Positions 1-7,298 of a stretch of 20,732 nucleotides of DNA are shown here, one piece after another. The number at the start of each line of letters is the position of its first letter. The stretch's first letter is position 1. The DNA lies in contig BFEA01000997.1 in assembly GCA_003427395.1 (NCBI GenBank), positions 49,472 to 70,203 on the forward strand. Direction: 5' to 3'. Origin of the DNA: Chara braunii (taxonomy: Eukaryota > Streptophyta > Charophyceae > Charales > Characeae). Made by a program: the position numbers and the translations under genes. The notes beneath the pieces were generated by a model, which worked only from the letters and a program-made list of their open reading frames with translations, searched no databases and had not been told where the DNA came from.

Positions 1-1
1 G

Positions 2-241
2 ATATATATATATATATATATATATATCGTCAAATAGAACTGCCCGGTAAACCGTAGGCAGAGAGGGAGAAGAGGACAACAAATGAGGGGCTGTGACAAA
101 CTGTTTCGTCGGAGTTTCACCGACTCATCAGGAGGCTATATATATATGGTCAAACAGAGCTGCCCAGTAAAGAGGACAACAAACGAGGGGCTGTGGCAAA
201 CCATTTCGTCGGAGTTTCACCTACCTACTCATCAGGAGGCT
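2..241. repeat. Two-copy direct repeat, each copy preceded by a TA run
   Basis: Two copies of a roughly 95-110 bp unit occur at 29-137 and 149-241. They share GTCAAAnAGAnCTGCCC, AGAGGACAACAAA, GAGGGGCTGTG and TTTCGTCGGAGTTTCAC. Each copy is preceded by a (TA)n run (2-27 and 136-147). Copy 2 lacks about 20 bp after the CTGCCC block. No coding signal is convincing. It may be part of a longer tandem array extending left of the window. Confidence 0.85.
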
Positions 242-518
242 GAACCCTCAACAGTCTGCAGAATCCCCTAACTGATTACACTGTAAGTGATAATCCACCT
301 TAACCCCGGCTGTGGTTAAGCATCAACGACTGCCCTACAACTGATACCCTGAGGTGGGCACCAACCACTTCCCTCAAGGTACCTGTGGCAAAAGTCAAAG
401 CAGACTATCACGCACCCACACCAGATGGAAAACTCTACAGACTGTGTGTATATATATTTATATATATATTGGCGACCCACAGGTCGTTCGGAATCGGACA
501 AAAAACGGGGGTTAACGG
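242..518. other. Unassigned spacer with a TA-rich patch
   Basis: I see no gene here. A short TA-rich stretch lies at 449-470. Open frames are short and unlike any protein I recognise. Confidence 0.5.
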
Positions 519-890
519 GACCAAACGGCAGCCGACGGCAGCTAACGGCAACAACTAACAACATTTATATTAAACAAAGCGGACAATAAATGGAACTCAG
601 CTGCATGTGGACAGACGTCCCGCCATCAGGCAGGAGGAGCTTCACAACGTCGATGCATGTGCATGTACGTACAGATGACAGATCAAGGCCAGGGATCGAG
701 CTCACGATGGGACCAGACGGCAGCAGACGGCAGCAGACGGCAGCAGACGGCAGCAGACGGCAGCAGACGGCAGCAGACGGCAGCTGACGGCAGCTAACGA
801 CATTTATTAAAAGGTGGGCAATAAATTGGACACAGCTACACGGACAGATGTCCGATCGTCAGTAGGAGCTCCACAATAACGGAAGCAGAG
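519..890. repeat. Diverged duplication flanking a decamer minisatellite
   Basis: The block at 519-651 (ACGGCAGCTAACG, ACATTTAT, AATAAATgGgA, then CGGCAGACGTCC-like and CAGGAGGAGCTTCACAA-like sequence) recurs in diverged form at 775-880. The second copy contains the expanded decamer array annotated separately. The first copy has only two or three unexpanded decamer-like units near 525-550. Confidence 0.7.
711..798. repeat. Decamer minisatellite (CAGCAGACGG)n
   Basis: Six perfect tandem copies of CAGCAGACGG occupy 721-780, with degenerate units on each side (GACCAGACGG before; CAGCTGACGG and CAGCTAACGA after). The 10-bp period makes an open frame encode a 10-residue repeat over 30 bp, so a frame across it is a by-product of the repeat. 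Confidence 0.95.
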
Positions 891-932
891 CCCCGAACAG
901 GTCGATGAATGAATGTGCATGAACAGGACAGA

Positions 933-1035
933 GCCAGCAGCAGTTCAGAAACGCTGGGTCATCATAGCGCCAGCAGCAGTTCAGAAACGCTGGGTCATCA
1001 TAGCGGTATCTGGCCCTTTTTCCGACCAGATACAG
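933..1035. repeat. Perfect 36-bp tandem duplication beside a partial foldback copy
   Basis: Positions 933-968 and 969-1004 are identical 36-bp units. They run into GTATCTGG (1006-1013) and CCAGATAC (1025-1032), a small inverted repeat. The stretch GTCATCATAGCGGTATCTGG resembles the stem-loop junction of the foldback at 8902-9007 (GTCATTATAGCCGTATTTGG). I read this as a third, damaged family member with its left arm duplicated and its right arm missing. Confidence 0.75.
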
Positions 1036-1111
1036 ATATGGTTGGACGGCTCAAGGCCAGGGTTCGAACTCACGACCAAGAGAAGACTTAAGACTTCTCT
1101 TCTCCACAGTG

Positions 1112-1209
1112 CTTCCCCCGAATACAACGTATGGTCGTTACAGCTGTATTTAGACTGAAATATACCCCAAATACAGCTATAATTACGGTAACGTTGTATT
1201 CGGGGGAAG
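1112..1209. mobile_element. Foldback (MITE-like) hairpin, copy 1
   Basis: The left arm 1112-1151 starts CTTCCCCCGAATACAACGT and ends CAGCTGTATTT. The right arm 1169-1209 starts AAATACAGCT and ends ACGTTGTATTCGGGGGAAG. The arms pair over about 40 bp with a few mismatches around a 17-nt loop. The left arm closely matches the left arm of the hairpin at 8902-9007, so the two are members of one family. There is no coding capacity. Target-site duplications are not evident. Confidence 0.8.
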
Positions 1210-1275
1210 AACGTAGCGAGCAGCTGTGATGTCGAAGAAGTTCGAACTAACGACCAAAACGACTTGTCACAATCG

Positions 1276-1863
1276 AAGTAAGGGAGGGGTCGATCATCAA
1301 ACTAAGGGGGGGGGAAATGGGTACGGGTATGCTCACTTCTGGGCGCTGGCTGGTCATATACGGACGACAACAGCGGGAAGGGAGCATCATGAGAATGACG
1401 AGAAGGCCGGGGATCGACGTGATACAGACGAGAGGGGAAAGGAGGAGGAGAAGGAGGAGAAGGTGGGTGGGTGTTCACATGGCGGCGGCGTTCGACTTGC
1501 AAAGACTATGTTGGGCCTCGCTCCACTACTCAGCAAACGTGCAAAAAGAGAATGAATATTCCACTAGAAAATGGAATCTTCCACTAGAAAATGGAAAGCT
1601 ACACCGCCGTATTCTTTTTTGTCTTTTGTGCATGCGGTGAGCACTGGAGCGAGGGCTTTTGCCCAAGTCCGAACAAAAATCTTCAAACAGGTTGTACAGA
1701 AGAAGAACCGACGCTGTGCCCACACCGAGTGTGTGAGGGGGGTGAGGGGTGAGGCACACCCTCCCCTCTGCACCAGCCAGCCAGCCAGCGCCCAGAAAGT
1801 GGGCATATCCATACCCATTCCCCCCCCCCCCCTTAGTTTGATGATCGACCCCTCCCTTACTTT
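1276..1863. mobile_element. Non-autonomous element with about 80-bp terminal inverted repeats
   Basis: The sequence at 1276-1355 (AAGTAAGGGAGGGGTCGATC ... TCTGGGCGCTGGCTGGT) recurs as its reverse complement at 1783-1863 (ACCAGCCAGCC ... GATCGACCCCTCCCTTACTT). The arms include a G/C homopolymer of different length on each side. The roughly 590-bp unit holds no gene I recognise; its interior carries the MITE at 1513-1656. A purine-rich patch (GGAGGAGAAGGAGG) lies at about 1440-1465. Confidence 0.75.
1513..1656. mobile_element. MITE with GGGCCTCGCTCCACTACTC-type ends
   Basis: The left end GGGCCTCGCTCCACTACTC (1513-1531) is matched by an inverted right end near 1622-1656 (TTTTGTGCATGCGGTGAG, then GGAGCGAGGGC), giving imperfect inverted ends of about 30 bp. 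The interior has two copies of TTCCACTAGAAAATGGA (1559-1575 and 1579-1595). A relative lies inverted at 7124-7248, and a 1.3-kb element at 11075-12395 has the same kind of ends. Confidence 0.75.
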
Positions 1864-1972
1864 GATTGATGATCGACCCCGCCCAGAAGTGGGCATATAC
1901 CCATTTCCCCTCCCTTACTTTGATGATCGACCCCGCCCAGAAGTGGGCTTATACCCATTTCCCCTCCCTTAA
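1790..1972. repeat. 54-bp tandem units derived from the element end
   Basis: Units start at 1790, 1881 and 1935 with GCCCAGAAgTGGGC and continue TATACCCATTTCCCCTCCCTT and TTTGATGATCGACCCC. The first unit is longer because of a C run (about 1820-1832) and a TGATTGATGATCGA insertion. The sequence equals the right inverted end of the 1276-1863 element, so that end was tandemly amplified. Confidence 0.85.
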
Positions 1973-2596
1973 CTTTCCGTACTGGCAGCGCAACTTGATG
2001 ATCGAGAGAGAGAGTTCGAATGCTGATCATTTTTTGTCGAGAGAGCAAATAATAATTACTAACAGGTTGAGAGTTCGACTCCTGTTGAAGTCCGCATTGC
2101 CAAAGGAATAGGCCCCAAGCCATCGATAAAGATCGAAAGCACAAAAGTCCATTTCCCACGTCGCCGCCAGCACCTAGGTCCAACTCAACGTGCAAAGGAC
2201 TGGTGCTCACGGGCCAGTCGAACCCTCGAAAGCACTGGCAAACGAATCGCACTGTCCACGTGGAAGCCTCAGAAGAAGTGCGAAAGAAGAAGAAATGTGA
2301 GCTCCTCCTGCATTCCCTGCCACATGTAGCAGTCGTCATGTCCTAGCTCTCCTCCTTTCGTACAATAAAGGACCGTCAAAAGTTCGACGACTTTTGACTG
2401 CCATCGTATTGTTGCAAACACATCCCGACGCGTATCGACCGGTTGAACTGCCCTAGCATCCGGCGGGCTTACACGTTTCATCGGATTTCCTGCCCGCCAC
2501 TCATTCCACACCATTTAAGTAAGAAGAGAGTTGACAATGTCTACGTAGAACAGACACGGTAATGAACAGCCAACAATATCCACCTGGAACTAAGTT
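1973..2596. other. Unassigned stretch, no recognised gene
   Basis: There are two tRNA-like B-box (RNA polymerase III promoter) motifs, GAGTTCGAATGC near 2013 and GAGTTCGACTCC near 2070. Neither has a convincing A box or a cloverleaf. Open frames on both strands, including one of 160 codons on the minus strand (1857-2339), show no family I recognise and overlap repeats. Confidence 0.5.
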
Positions 2597-2905
2597 TCAA
2601 AGACGAGAAAGAAGGAAGAAGAAGAAGAAGAAGAAGAAGAAGAAGAAGAAAAGGAGGATGAATAGCACAGGAATGAAGAAGAAGAAGAAGACGAAGATGT
2701 ATAGCACAGGAATGAAGAAGAAGAAGAAGAAGAAGAAGAAGAAGAAAATGTATAGCACAGGAATGAAGAAGATGTATAGCACAGGAATGAAAAAGAAGAA
2801 CAGGAAGAGGAAGAGGAGGAAGAAGAAGAAGAAGAACAGGAAGAAGAGGAAGAGGTGGAAGAGGAAGAGGAAGAGGAGGAGGAGGAAGAAGAAGAATGTA
2901 TAGCA
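2597..2905. repeat. Long purine tract (GAA/GGA) with embedded ATAGCACAGGAATGAAGAAG repeats
   Basis: About 300 bp are almost all purine on the plus strand, mostly AAG and AGG triplets. Within it ATAGCACAGGAATGAAGAAG or close variants recur near 2660, 2700, 2751, 2774 and 2898. Frames across it encode Lys-rich, Leu/Phe-rich or Ser-rich homopolymers depending on frame, which is the signature of a microsatellite and not a gene. The purine/pyrimidine mirror character makes triplex (H-DNA) formation plausible. Confidence 0.95.
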
Positions 2906-3016
2906 CAGGAAGAAGAACGCAGTGTGGGCAAACGCGACAGAGCTGAATGCAAAACAGAACACTGACGTGACATCCTCTAGGACCCGATCCACAGGCTGGT
3001 TAATCTCTCGAAAGAA

Positions 3017-3051
3017 AATAAATAAATGTAAAAAAAAAAAAAAAAAAAAAA
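3017..3051 (+). repeat. AATAAA followed by a poly(A) run
   Basis: AATAAATAAATGT is followed at once by about 22 A. This is how the 3' end of a retroposed transcript looks. I find no clear target-site duplication and no identifiable body upstream, so it may instead be a plain homopolymer. Confidence 0.4.
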
Positions 3052-3155
3052 GGTTAAGAAGAGATGACTTGCTACGTAGGCCAGCTCCATGTCCCCCCCT
3101 CCGGGCCCTCCCCGCCGCCGCCGAATCTTCTTACTACAAGTACTTATTACTGAAA

Positions 3156-3219
3156 CGAACCCCCCTGCTTGTTGAAATTTACAACAACGACCCCCCCTGC
3201 TTGTTGAAATTTATACAAC
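3156..3219. repeat. Tandem 31-32 bp duplication downstream of the SET gene
   Basis: CGAACCCCCCTGCTTGTTGA (3156 on) and CGACCCCCCCTGCTTGTTGA (3188 on) each continue into AATTTA(TA)CAAC. The pair lies in the likely 3' UTR of the minus-strand gene, which ends at 3235. Confidence 0.85.
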
Positions 3220-3234
3220 CGTTTCAGACGATCT

Positions 3235-6072
3235 TCAGACAAAATGGTGCGTTGGATAGCCATCGCGCGAGAGGCCGTTGTAGTCGTAGTAAAGGAAATC
3301 CCCTTTCCGGATGTCCTTGATGGAGATCAGAAGAGCAATAGCCTGCCCATCCAGATCGAATCGCACACACCTAACGTTTATTTTCTTCCTCGCTCCTCGA
3401 CTATGATTATTAATTCCACTAAGGAATCGAGCCACGTTCCCTCGTTTGTCAGGACAAATGACTAATTCCATCGTTGGGTCTTCTGTAAACAGCAAGCCCA
3501 TCATGCTATCCCCTGCATCACTTAACCTATTCCTCATGTAATCAACGTCCCCGGTGTACTCTGCTATGATCGTCATGTCTGGAATGTGATCAGCGGCCTC
3601 CACTACGAAACCCTGTTTAGCGTCGTGTCTGACCAAGAGCGGAGCGCACTCTCCTCTCTTGGTCATCTCCTTGCACCAGTCGTATGCAGCTCTACTCCTC
3701 TTGGACATCACCTGCATGCCGCCACGTTCCAGCTTTGCGCAATTAGCAGACCTAGGAGCGAGGCCGGGGACATAAGTGAGGTAATCAGAGAACTCAACGC
3801 CAGAGGTGGTCAGCGCCGTGGCAAGCGAAGCCATCTGTTCCAACCGCCGGGCCGGATCCGCTGATGGCCTGTGAGGTAGCAACTCTCTCCTACTCACTCG
3901 CTTTTGCGAGAATACCCCTCGACCTTGCCGCCTTGTTCGTTTCGCACCTGAAGCAGCACTCTTCTGCCCGCCAGACTCAGAAGGATGATGATCGTCAGAT
4001 GACTGAGGTCTTGACACGATTCTGAAGAAGTCGATGATCTTAGTCTGCACCATGGGAAACTGTTTGACGGCGGGTTTTCTGGAGCAATTATAACAGAACC
4101 AATCACCCGCCGGAATAGCAACGAGAATAGGACAAAGACAATACATATGATAACCGCGTTCGCACGAATCGCAAATCAACATCTCATGCTCGGCATCACC
4201 ACGTCGGCACACCTCGCACAAGAGGTCTCCCATCGGATCATCGGAGGACGAGGAGATGACAGTCGGGTTCTCCTCCCTGCCCTTAATCTTCGTCTTCTGC
4301 TTCTGCTTCTTCGTCTTCGTCTTTTTCGTTCCCAGTGCCGCTTGCTCCCCTCCCAACCCTCCTCCCCTTCGCTCGCAACAGTTTACCGTTACTGCCCCCC
4401 CCCCTTTCACCAGCCCATCCTCCTCCTCCCACTCCTCCTCCTCCCACTCCTCCCCCTCCTCCCCCCCCTTAGCAGAATCTCCTCTTCTTCCGTCCGACAA
4501 GCACTCCAGACCTGCGATCACAAATCTAGAACCCCAGTTTCCTCTTGATGAACGCGCACTCGACGCGCCAACCAGATATTCTTCTTCTTCTTCCTCCTCC
4601 CTTTCATCCTGTCCCCCTCTTGGAGAGCAACAAGCACGAGGGGAAGCAGGGGGAGGAGGAGGGGGAGGAGGGGGAGCGGAACAAGCCTGTTGACGAGGGG
4701 GTGACTTGTTCCGCCTCCTTTTCAGATTACGTATGGTGGCGGGGGAATCCTCTTCTCTGACCAGCCGTTTTCTGCTCGACTTCGCAGCTGCAGCTGTCCT
4801 TTCCCCCTCCGTGATCCTTGGCGGCTCTCGACCGGAATCGTCGCTGTCGCACACGACAGCATTGCCATCATCGTCATGATTACTTGCCTTGATGACGCAA
4901 CAAGGATTGCAGCGCCAGGCTGTCTCTGAGAGGTTAGCACAACTACCAAGGACCACGCACTCGCGGTGAAAGGCGGCGGCCTCGCATTCCTTGCACAGCA
5001 GCACTCCGCTGCTTCTCCCAGTCTTCCCATGGCATTGCTGACAGAGGATCCCGCCAGTCGGTTCCCTACTGCCACGCGCAATCCATTCCTTCCCCCGGGT
5101 GATAGATACGATTGTTGGGCTGGCAATCAACGAACCCTCCCGCACATCGTTATCAGGCTTTCCACTACAGGAGTGGCTCACTAGATCTATTACTTCTACA
5201 CTGTCTCGATGATAACCGACACCCCTGCCAGGAGGTCCGACAGCAGCAGCATCAGGACAAGGAGATGAAGGAGGAGGAGGAGGAGGAGGAGGAGGAGGAG
5301 GGGGTGGAGGAGGAGGAGAGAGGTCGTGGAGACGGGTATGAGGAGAGGAAGAGGAGGATCTCCCAACCCTCTTGACCCCGCCTTGCACATTTCCACCTCC
5401 GCTGACGGAAGAGGGAGGGAGATCTCCATCAAGGAAACAGAGAGAGCGTCGCGCACACGGGCGCATGCCTCCTCCGAGAGAAGGACGAGTGTAATCTTCG
5501 TCTTTGCCATTCGCACTGTCGATAAGCTCATCGTCCTTGTCCTCAGGCAGCTGGGATACGTTCCTCTTTTTCCGCCGACGCAGAAGCCTTAGACGCCCTG
5601 AAACCGCACTACAAGTCAGTGCTCTCGGCGACGTCGAAGAAGAACAGCGCGGTACCGCCTCCTCCCCTTGCTCCCTTGGCAGAGCAAGCGACGTCGCCGG
5701 GCTATGGCAATGCTGACGTGGCAGTCCCGATCCCCTCCACCCCGTGGGATCGAGACAGGTTGACCCCGCAGACGACGGAAAAGCCAATTCTGCGGCATCA
5801 CGTTGATGCACAAGTTGGCTATGGTGCTGCCTACGCCAGGAAGGAGAAAGCCAAGGGGAGGACGAGCAAGGTCGTCGGTTGGCCGATGCCCGCCACGTGG
5901 ATTCAACTACAGGGAGAGGAGAGGACGAGAGAACGTTCGGCGATGGCAGGGGGGAGGGGGGGGGGAGAGGCGGCCTCACAGAAAGATGAGTGCGATCCTG
6001 AGGCCCCATGTGCACGTGGCACCACCTCCAAAGAGCACGAGCGAGGAGAGAGGCGGCATGGAGCCACCACAC
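3235..6072 (-). CDS. ATXR5/ATXR6-type histone H3 lysine-27 monomethyltransferase (PHD-PIP-SET), with an extra PHD finger
   Basis: A single open frame of 945 residues. The C-terminal third is a clear ATXR5/6 homologue. A PHD finger at residues 619-663 has C619, C622, C634, C637, H642, C645, C660 and C663. A PCNA-interacting box, QTKIIDFF, lies at 676-683 (Q-x2-I-x2-FF). The SET domain at about 819-940 shows EYTGDVDY (838-845), GNVARF (878-883), INNH (887-890) and YYDYNG (928-933), and the protein ends YPTHHFV. There is no cysteine post-SET, as is usual for this family. Known members transfer one methyl group to K27 of histone H3.1 in the nucleus during replication and help silence heterochromatin. 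A second complete C4HC3 PHD signature at 344-391 (C344, C347, C360, C363, H369, C372, C388, C391) and about 600 extra N-terminal residues are unusual; Arabidopsis ATXR5/6 are under 400 residues. Low-complexity tracts are P16 at 253-268, P9 at 467-475, E-rich 491-498 and 538-551, and Lys-rich 583-598 (possible nuclear localisation). Residues 1 to about 158 look non-coding in composition. A splice-acceptor-like TTTCAG, with CTGAC upstream, sits at 5598-5619 on the minus strand, so the true start may lie in another exon. The SET and second PHD regions are certain; the N terminus is not. Confidence 0.93.
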   Translation of the reverse strand: MWWLHAASLLARALWRWCHVHMGPQDRTHLSVRPPLPPPSPLPSPNVLSSSPLPVVESTWRASANRRPCSSSPWLSPSWRRQHHSQLVHQRDAAELAFPSSAGSTCLDPTGWRGSGLPRQHCHSPATSLALPREQGEEAVPRCSSSTSPRALTCSAVSGRLRLLRRRKKRNVSQLPEDKDDELIDSANGKDEDYTRPSLGGGMRPCARRSLCFLDGDLPPSSVSGGGNVQGGVKRVGRSSSSSPHTRLHDLSPPPPPPPPPPPPPPPPSSPCPDAAAVGPPGRGVGYHRDSVEVIDLVSHSCSGKPDNDVREGSLIASPTIVSITRGKEWIARGSREPTGGILCQQCHGKTGRSSGVLLCKECEAAAFHRECVVLGSCANLSETAWRCNPCCVIKASNHDDDGNAVVCDSDDSGREPPRITEGERTAAAAKSSRKRLVREEDSPATIRNLKRRRNKSPPRQQACSAPPPPPPPPPASPRACCSPRGGQDEREEEEEEEYLVGASSARSSRGNWGSRFVIAGLECLSDGRRGDSAKGGEEGEEWEEEEWEEEDGLVKGGGAVTVNCCERRGGGLGGEQAALGTKKTKTKKQKQKTKIKGREENPTVISSSSDDPMGDLLCEVCRRGDAEHEMLICDSCERGYHMYCLCPILVAIPAGDWFCYNCSRKPAVKQFPMVQTKIIDFFRIVSRPQSSDDHHPSESGGQKSAASGAKRTRRQGRGVFSQKRVSRRELLPHRPSADPARRLEQMASLATALTTSGVEFSDYLTYVPGLAPRSANCAKLERGGMQVMSKRSRAAYDWCKEMTKRGECAPLLVRHDAKQGFVVEAADHIPDMTIIAEYTGDVDYMRNRLSDAGDSMMGLLFTEDPTMELVICPDKRGNVARFLSGINNHSRGARKKINVRCVRFDLDGQAIALLISIKDIRKGDFLYYDYNGLSRDGYPTHHFV

Positions 6073-6544
6073 TCAAGGGAACACAGCGATGACGACGACA
6101 ACGGACACGGCAGTTCAGCACAACGAGAGGGTTGTGGCTGAGCAGCAGCGGGTCAACGGGTGAGCGGCGCAGTCAGCCAAGCGGGGGAGCGGAACACGAG
6201 CCAGCGGGCATCGCAGCTGATGAGCGCGGGCAAATGCAGCTGATCGGCGGCGGCCGAGAGGGCCGCGGCGGAAGCTGATGAGAGGGCAGCCCCCCGAAGC
6301 AACCTCAGGAACCGAAGCCGCGCTCGATGCGGACGGAACAGCCCAGCGGGAATCTAGAAACAGCAGCGCCGACGAGGAGCAGGGACATCAGAGCGGGGAG
6401 CGGCGAGCGGAGCGGAGCGGGGAGGTGCGGGCAGGGGAGGGGAGGGGCGGGGGGGTGGCTAGGGAACAGCGAAGCAAGGCGGGGAATGCAGCAGCAGCAG
6501 AGGGGACAGAAGCGCACCGACAACGGCTAGACGACAGCACTCCC
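6073..6544 (-). promoter_or_regulatory. GC-rich upstream flank of the SET gene (likely 5' UTR/promoter)
   Basis: This stretch is rich in G, C and CpG, with repeated CAGCTGATGAGCG-like and GAGCGGGGAGCGG-like words, and contrasts with the neighbouring DNA. It lies immediately 5' of the minus-strand gene. I see no TATA box that fixes a start site. Open frames here are low-complexity and probably not genes. The promoter role is inferred from position and composition. Confidence 0.45.
6434..6455 (+). other. G-quadruplex motif (G4-A-G4-A-G4-C-G7)
   Basis: Four G runs of at least four are separated by single bases: 6434-6437, 6439-6442, 6444-6447 and 6449-6455. One-base loops give very stable parallel quadruplexes. 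It lies about 370 bp upstream of the minus-strand open frame, so the G-rich strand is opposite to the transcript. Confidence 0.85.
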
Positions 6545-6598
6545 GCCAATGGTGTTCCCTTTTTTTTTTTTTTTCCTTTTTTTTGGCCAACGGTGTTC
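6545..6598 (-). mobile_element. Poly(T) tract between 13-bp direct repeats (tail-only insertion?)
   Basis: GCCAATGGTGTTC (6545-6557) and GCCAACGGTGTTC (6586-6598) differ at one base. Between them is only a T-rich tract with a CC interruption. On the minus strand this reads as a poly(A) tail between target-site duplications with no element body. Confidence 0.6.
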
Positions 6599-6803
6599 GA
6601 TTCTTTTGCGGCTTTTTGTTCCGTCCTTCTTTTTCGCATGGCGCGGGCGCAAGGGGGGCTGTTTTCGTTACCACAATTCCCGCGCCCAAAAATTTCGAAT
6701 TCCGGCGGTTCCAACGGCTAGTTTTTGTTTCTGTTGGTGACCGACACCAAGAGGCGCGAAGACTAGCGCCCCGCGCACCGGCAGTTTCCAAAATCCGCCG
6801 AAT

Positions 6804-6879
6804 CAAGCCTAAAACCGGTAACCCAAAAAAAAAAAAGAAAAACAAAACAAAACAAAACAAGGCTAAAAACCGGTAACCC
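6804..6879 (+). mobile_element. A-rich tract between about 21-bp direct repeats
   Basis: CAAGCCTAAAACCGGTAACC (from 6804) and CAAGGCTAAAAACCGGTAAC (from 6858) flank a 33-bp A-rich tract that ends in (AAAAC)n. No other inserted sequence is present. It is consistent with a retroposed tail, or with slippage expansion inside a local duplication. Confidence 0.6.
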
Positions 6880-6888
6880 TGCCCATAC

Positions 6889-7000
6889 GGGGGCAAGGTC
6901 CCACCTGCGCAAATGAGCAGATTTCGGCCGTTGATCTTTGCTATCTACGGTCAGTATCTCTTAATTCGATCGTGCAAGTGGGACCTACCGGTAGGCCCGG
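6889..7000. mobile_element. Short inverted-repeat element E1 (GTCCCAC family)
   Basis: The left end GGGGGCAAGGTCCCACCTGC pairs with the right end GCAAGTGGGACCTACCGG (AGGTCCCACYTGC inverted at 6974-6986). The core 6926-6953 reads GGCCGTTGATC ... GATAG-type spacer ... TACGGTCA on the complementary sense. It is about 110 bp long, with no coding capacity. It is closest to E2 at 7521-7624. Confidence 0.8.
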
Positions 7001-7025
7001 GTGAAGGGTACGTACACGAATCTCT

Positions 7026-7035
7026 CTAACTGTTC

Positions 7036-7066
<31 letters not shown>

Positions 7067-7081
7067 CCTAACTGTTCGTTC
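7026..7081 (-). mobile_element. Poly(T) tract between perfect 14-bp direct repeats
   Basis: CTAACTGTTCGTTC occurs at 7026-7039 and again, identical, at 7068-7081. Only a run of about 27 T plus one C separates them. On the minus strand this is poly(A) flanked by a perfect target-site duplication with no element body. Confidence 0.75.
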
Positions 7082-7123
7082 ATGAAAAGAAGGTCAAGAG
7101 TTCAAATTTCAACATGATCTATG

Positions 7124-7248
7124 CGGCGTCGCTCCACGACTCAGTACATGCACAAAAGACAAAAAATATGGCTGGGTATCTGCCCACGTTCTAGCGGAAG
7201 ATTTGTTCTCATTTTGCACATTTGGAGAGTAGTGGAGCCAGCAGGCCC
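7124..7248 (-). mobile_element. MITE related to 1513-1656, inverted
   Basis: Read on the minus strand, this stretch gives GGGCCTGCTGGCTCCACTAC, TCCAAATGTGCAAAATGAG, ATCTTCCGCTAGAA, TTTTTTGTCTTTTGTGCATG and GAGTCGTGGAGCGACGC. These match the element at 1513-1656 block by block. It carries one copy of the internal TTCCnCTAGAA motif, where the other element has two. Confidence 0.75.
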
Positions 7249-7298
7249 ACGGTCTTATAAAAATGAAAAATACAACAACGGTAGGCGCTAACCCCTTC

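Noticed and set aside
590-787. 65-codon frame with GSRRQQTAAD repeats
   Set aside because: It is a by-product of the decamer minisatellite.
1975-2085. tRNA gene or SINE suggested by GAGTTCGAATGC and GAGTTCGACTCC
   Set aside because: The B-box-like motifs lack a proper A box at tRNA spacing, and no cloverleaf closes.
2541-2992. Lys-, Leu-, Phe- and Ser-rich open frames on both strands
   Set aside because: All are readings of one GAA/GGA purine tract in different frames.
3017-3051. Tail-only insertion at the A22 run
   Set aside because: Only GGTTAA is shared by the two flanks, too short to call a target-site duplication.
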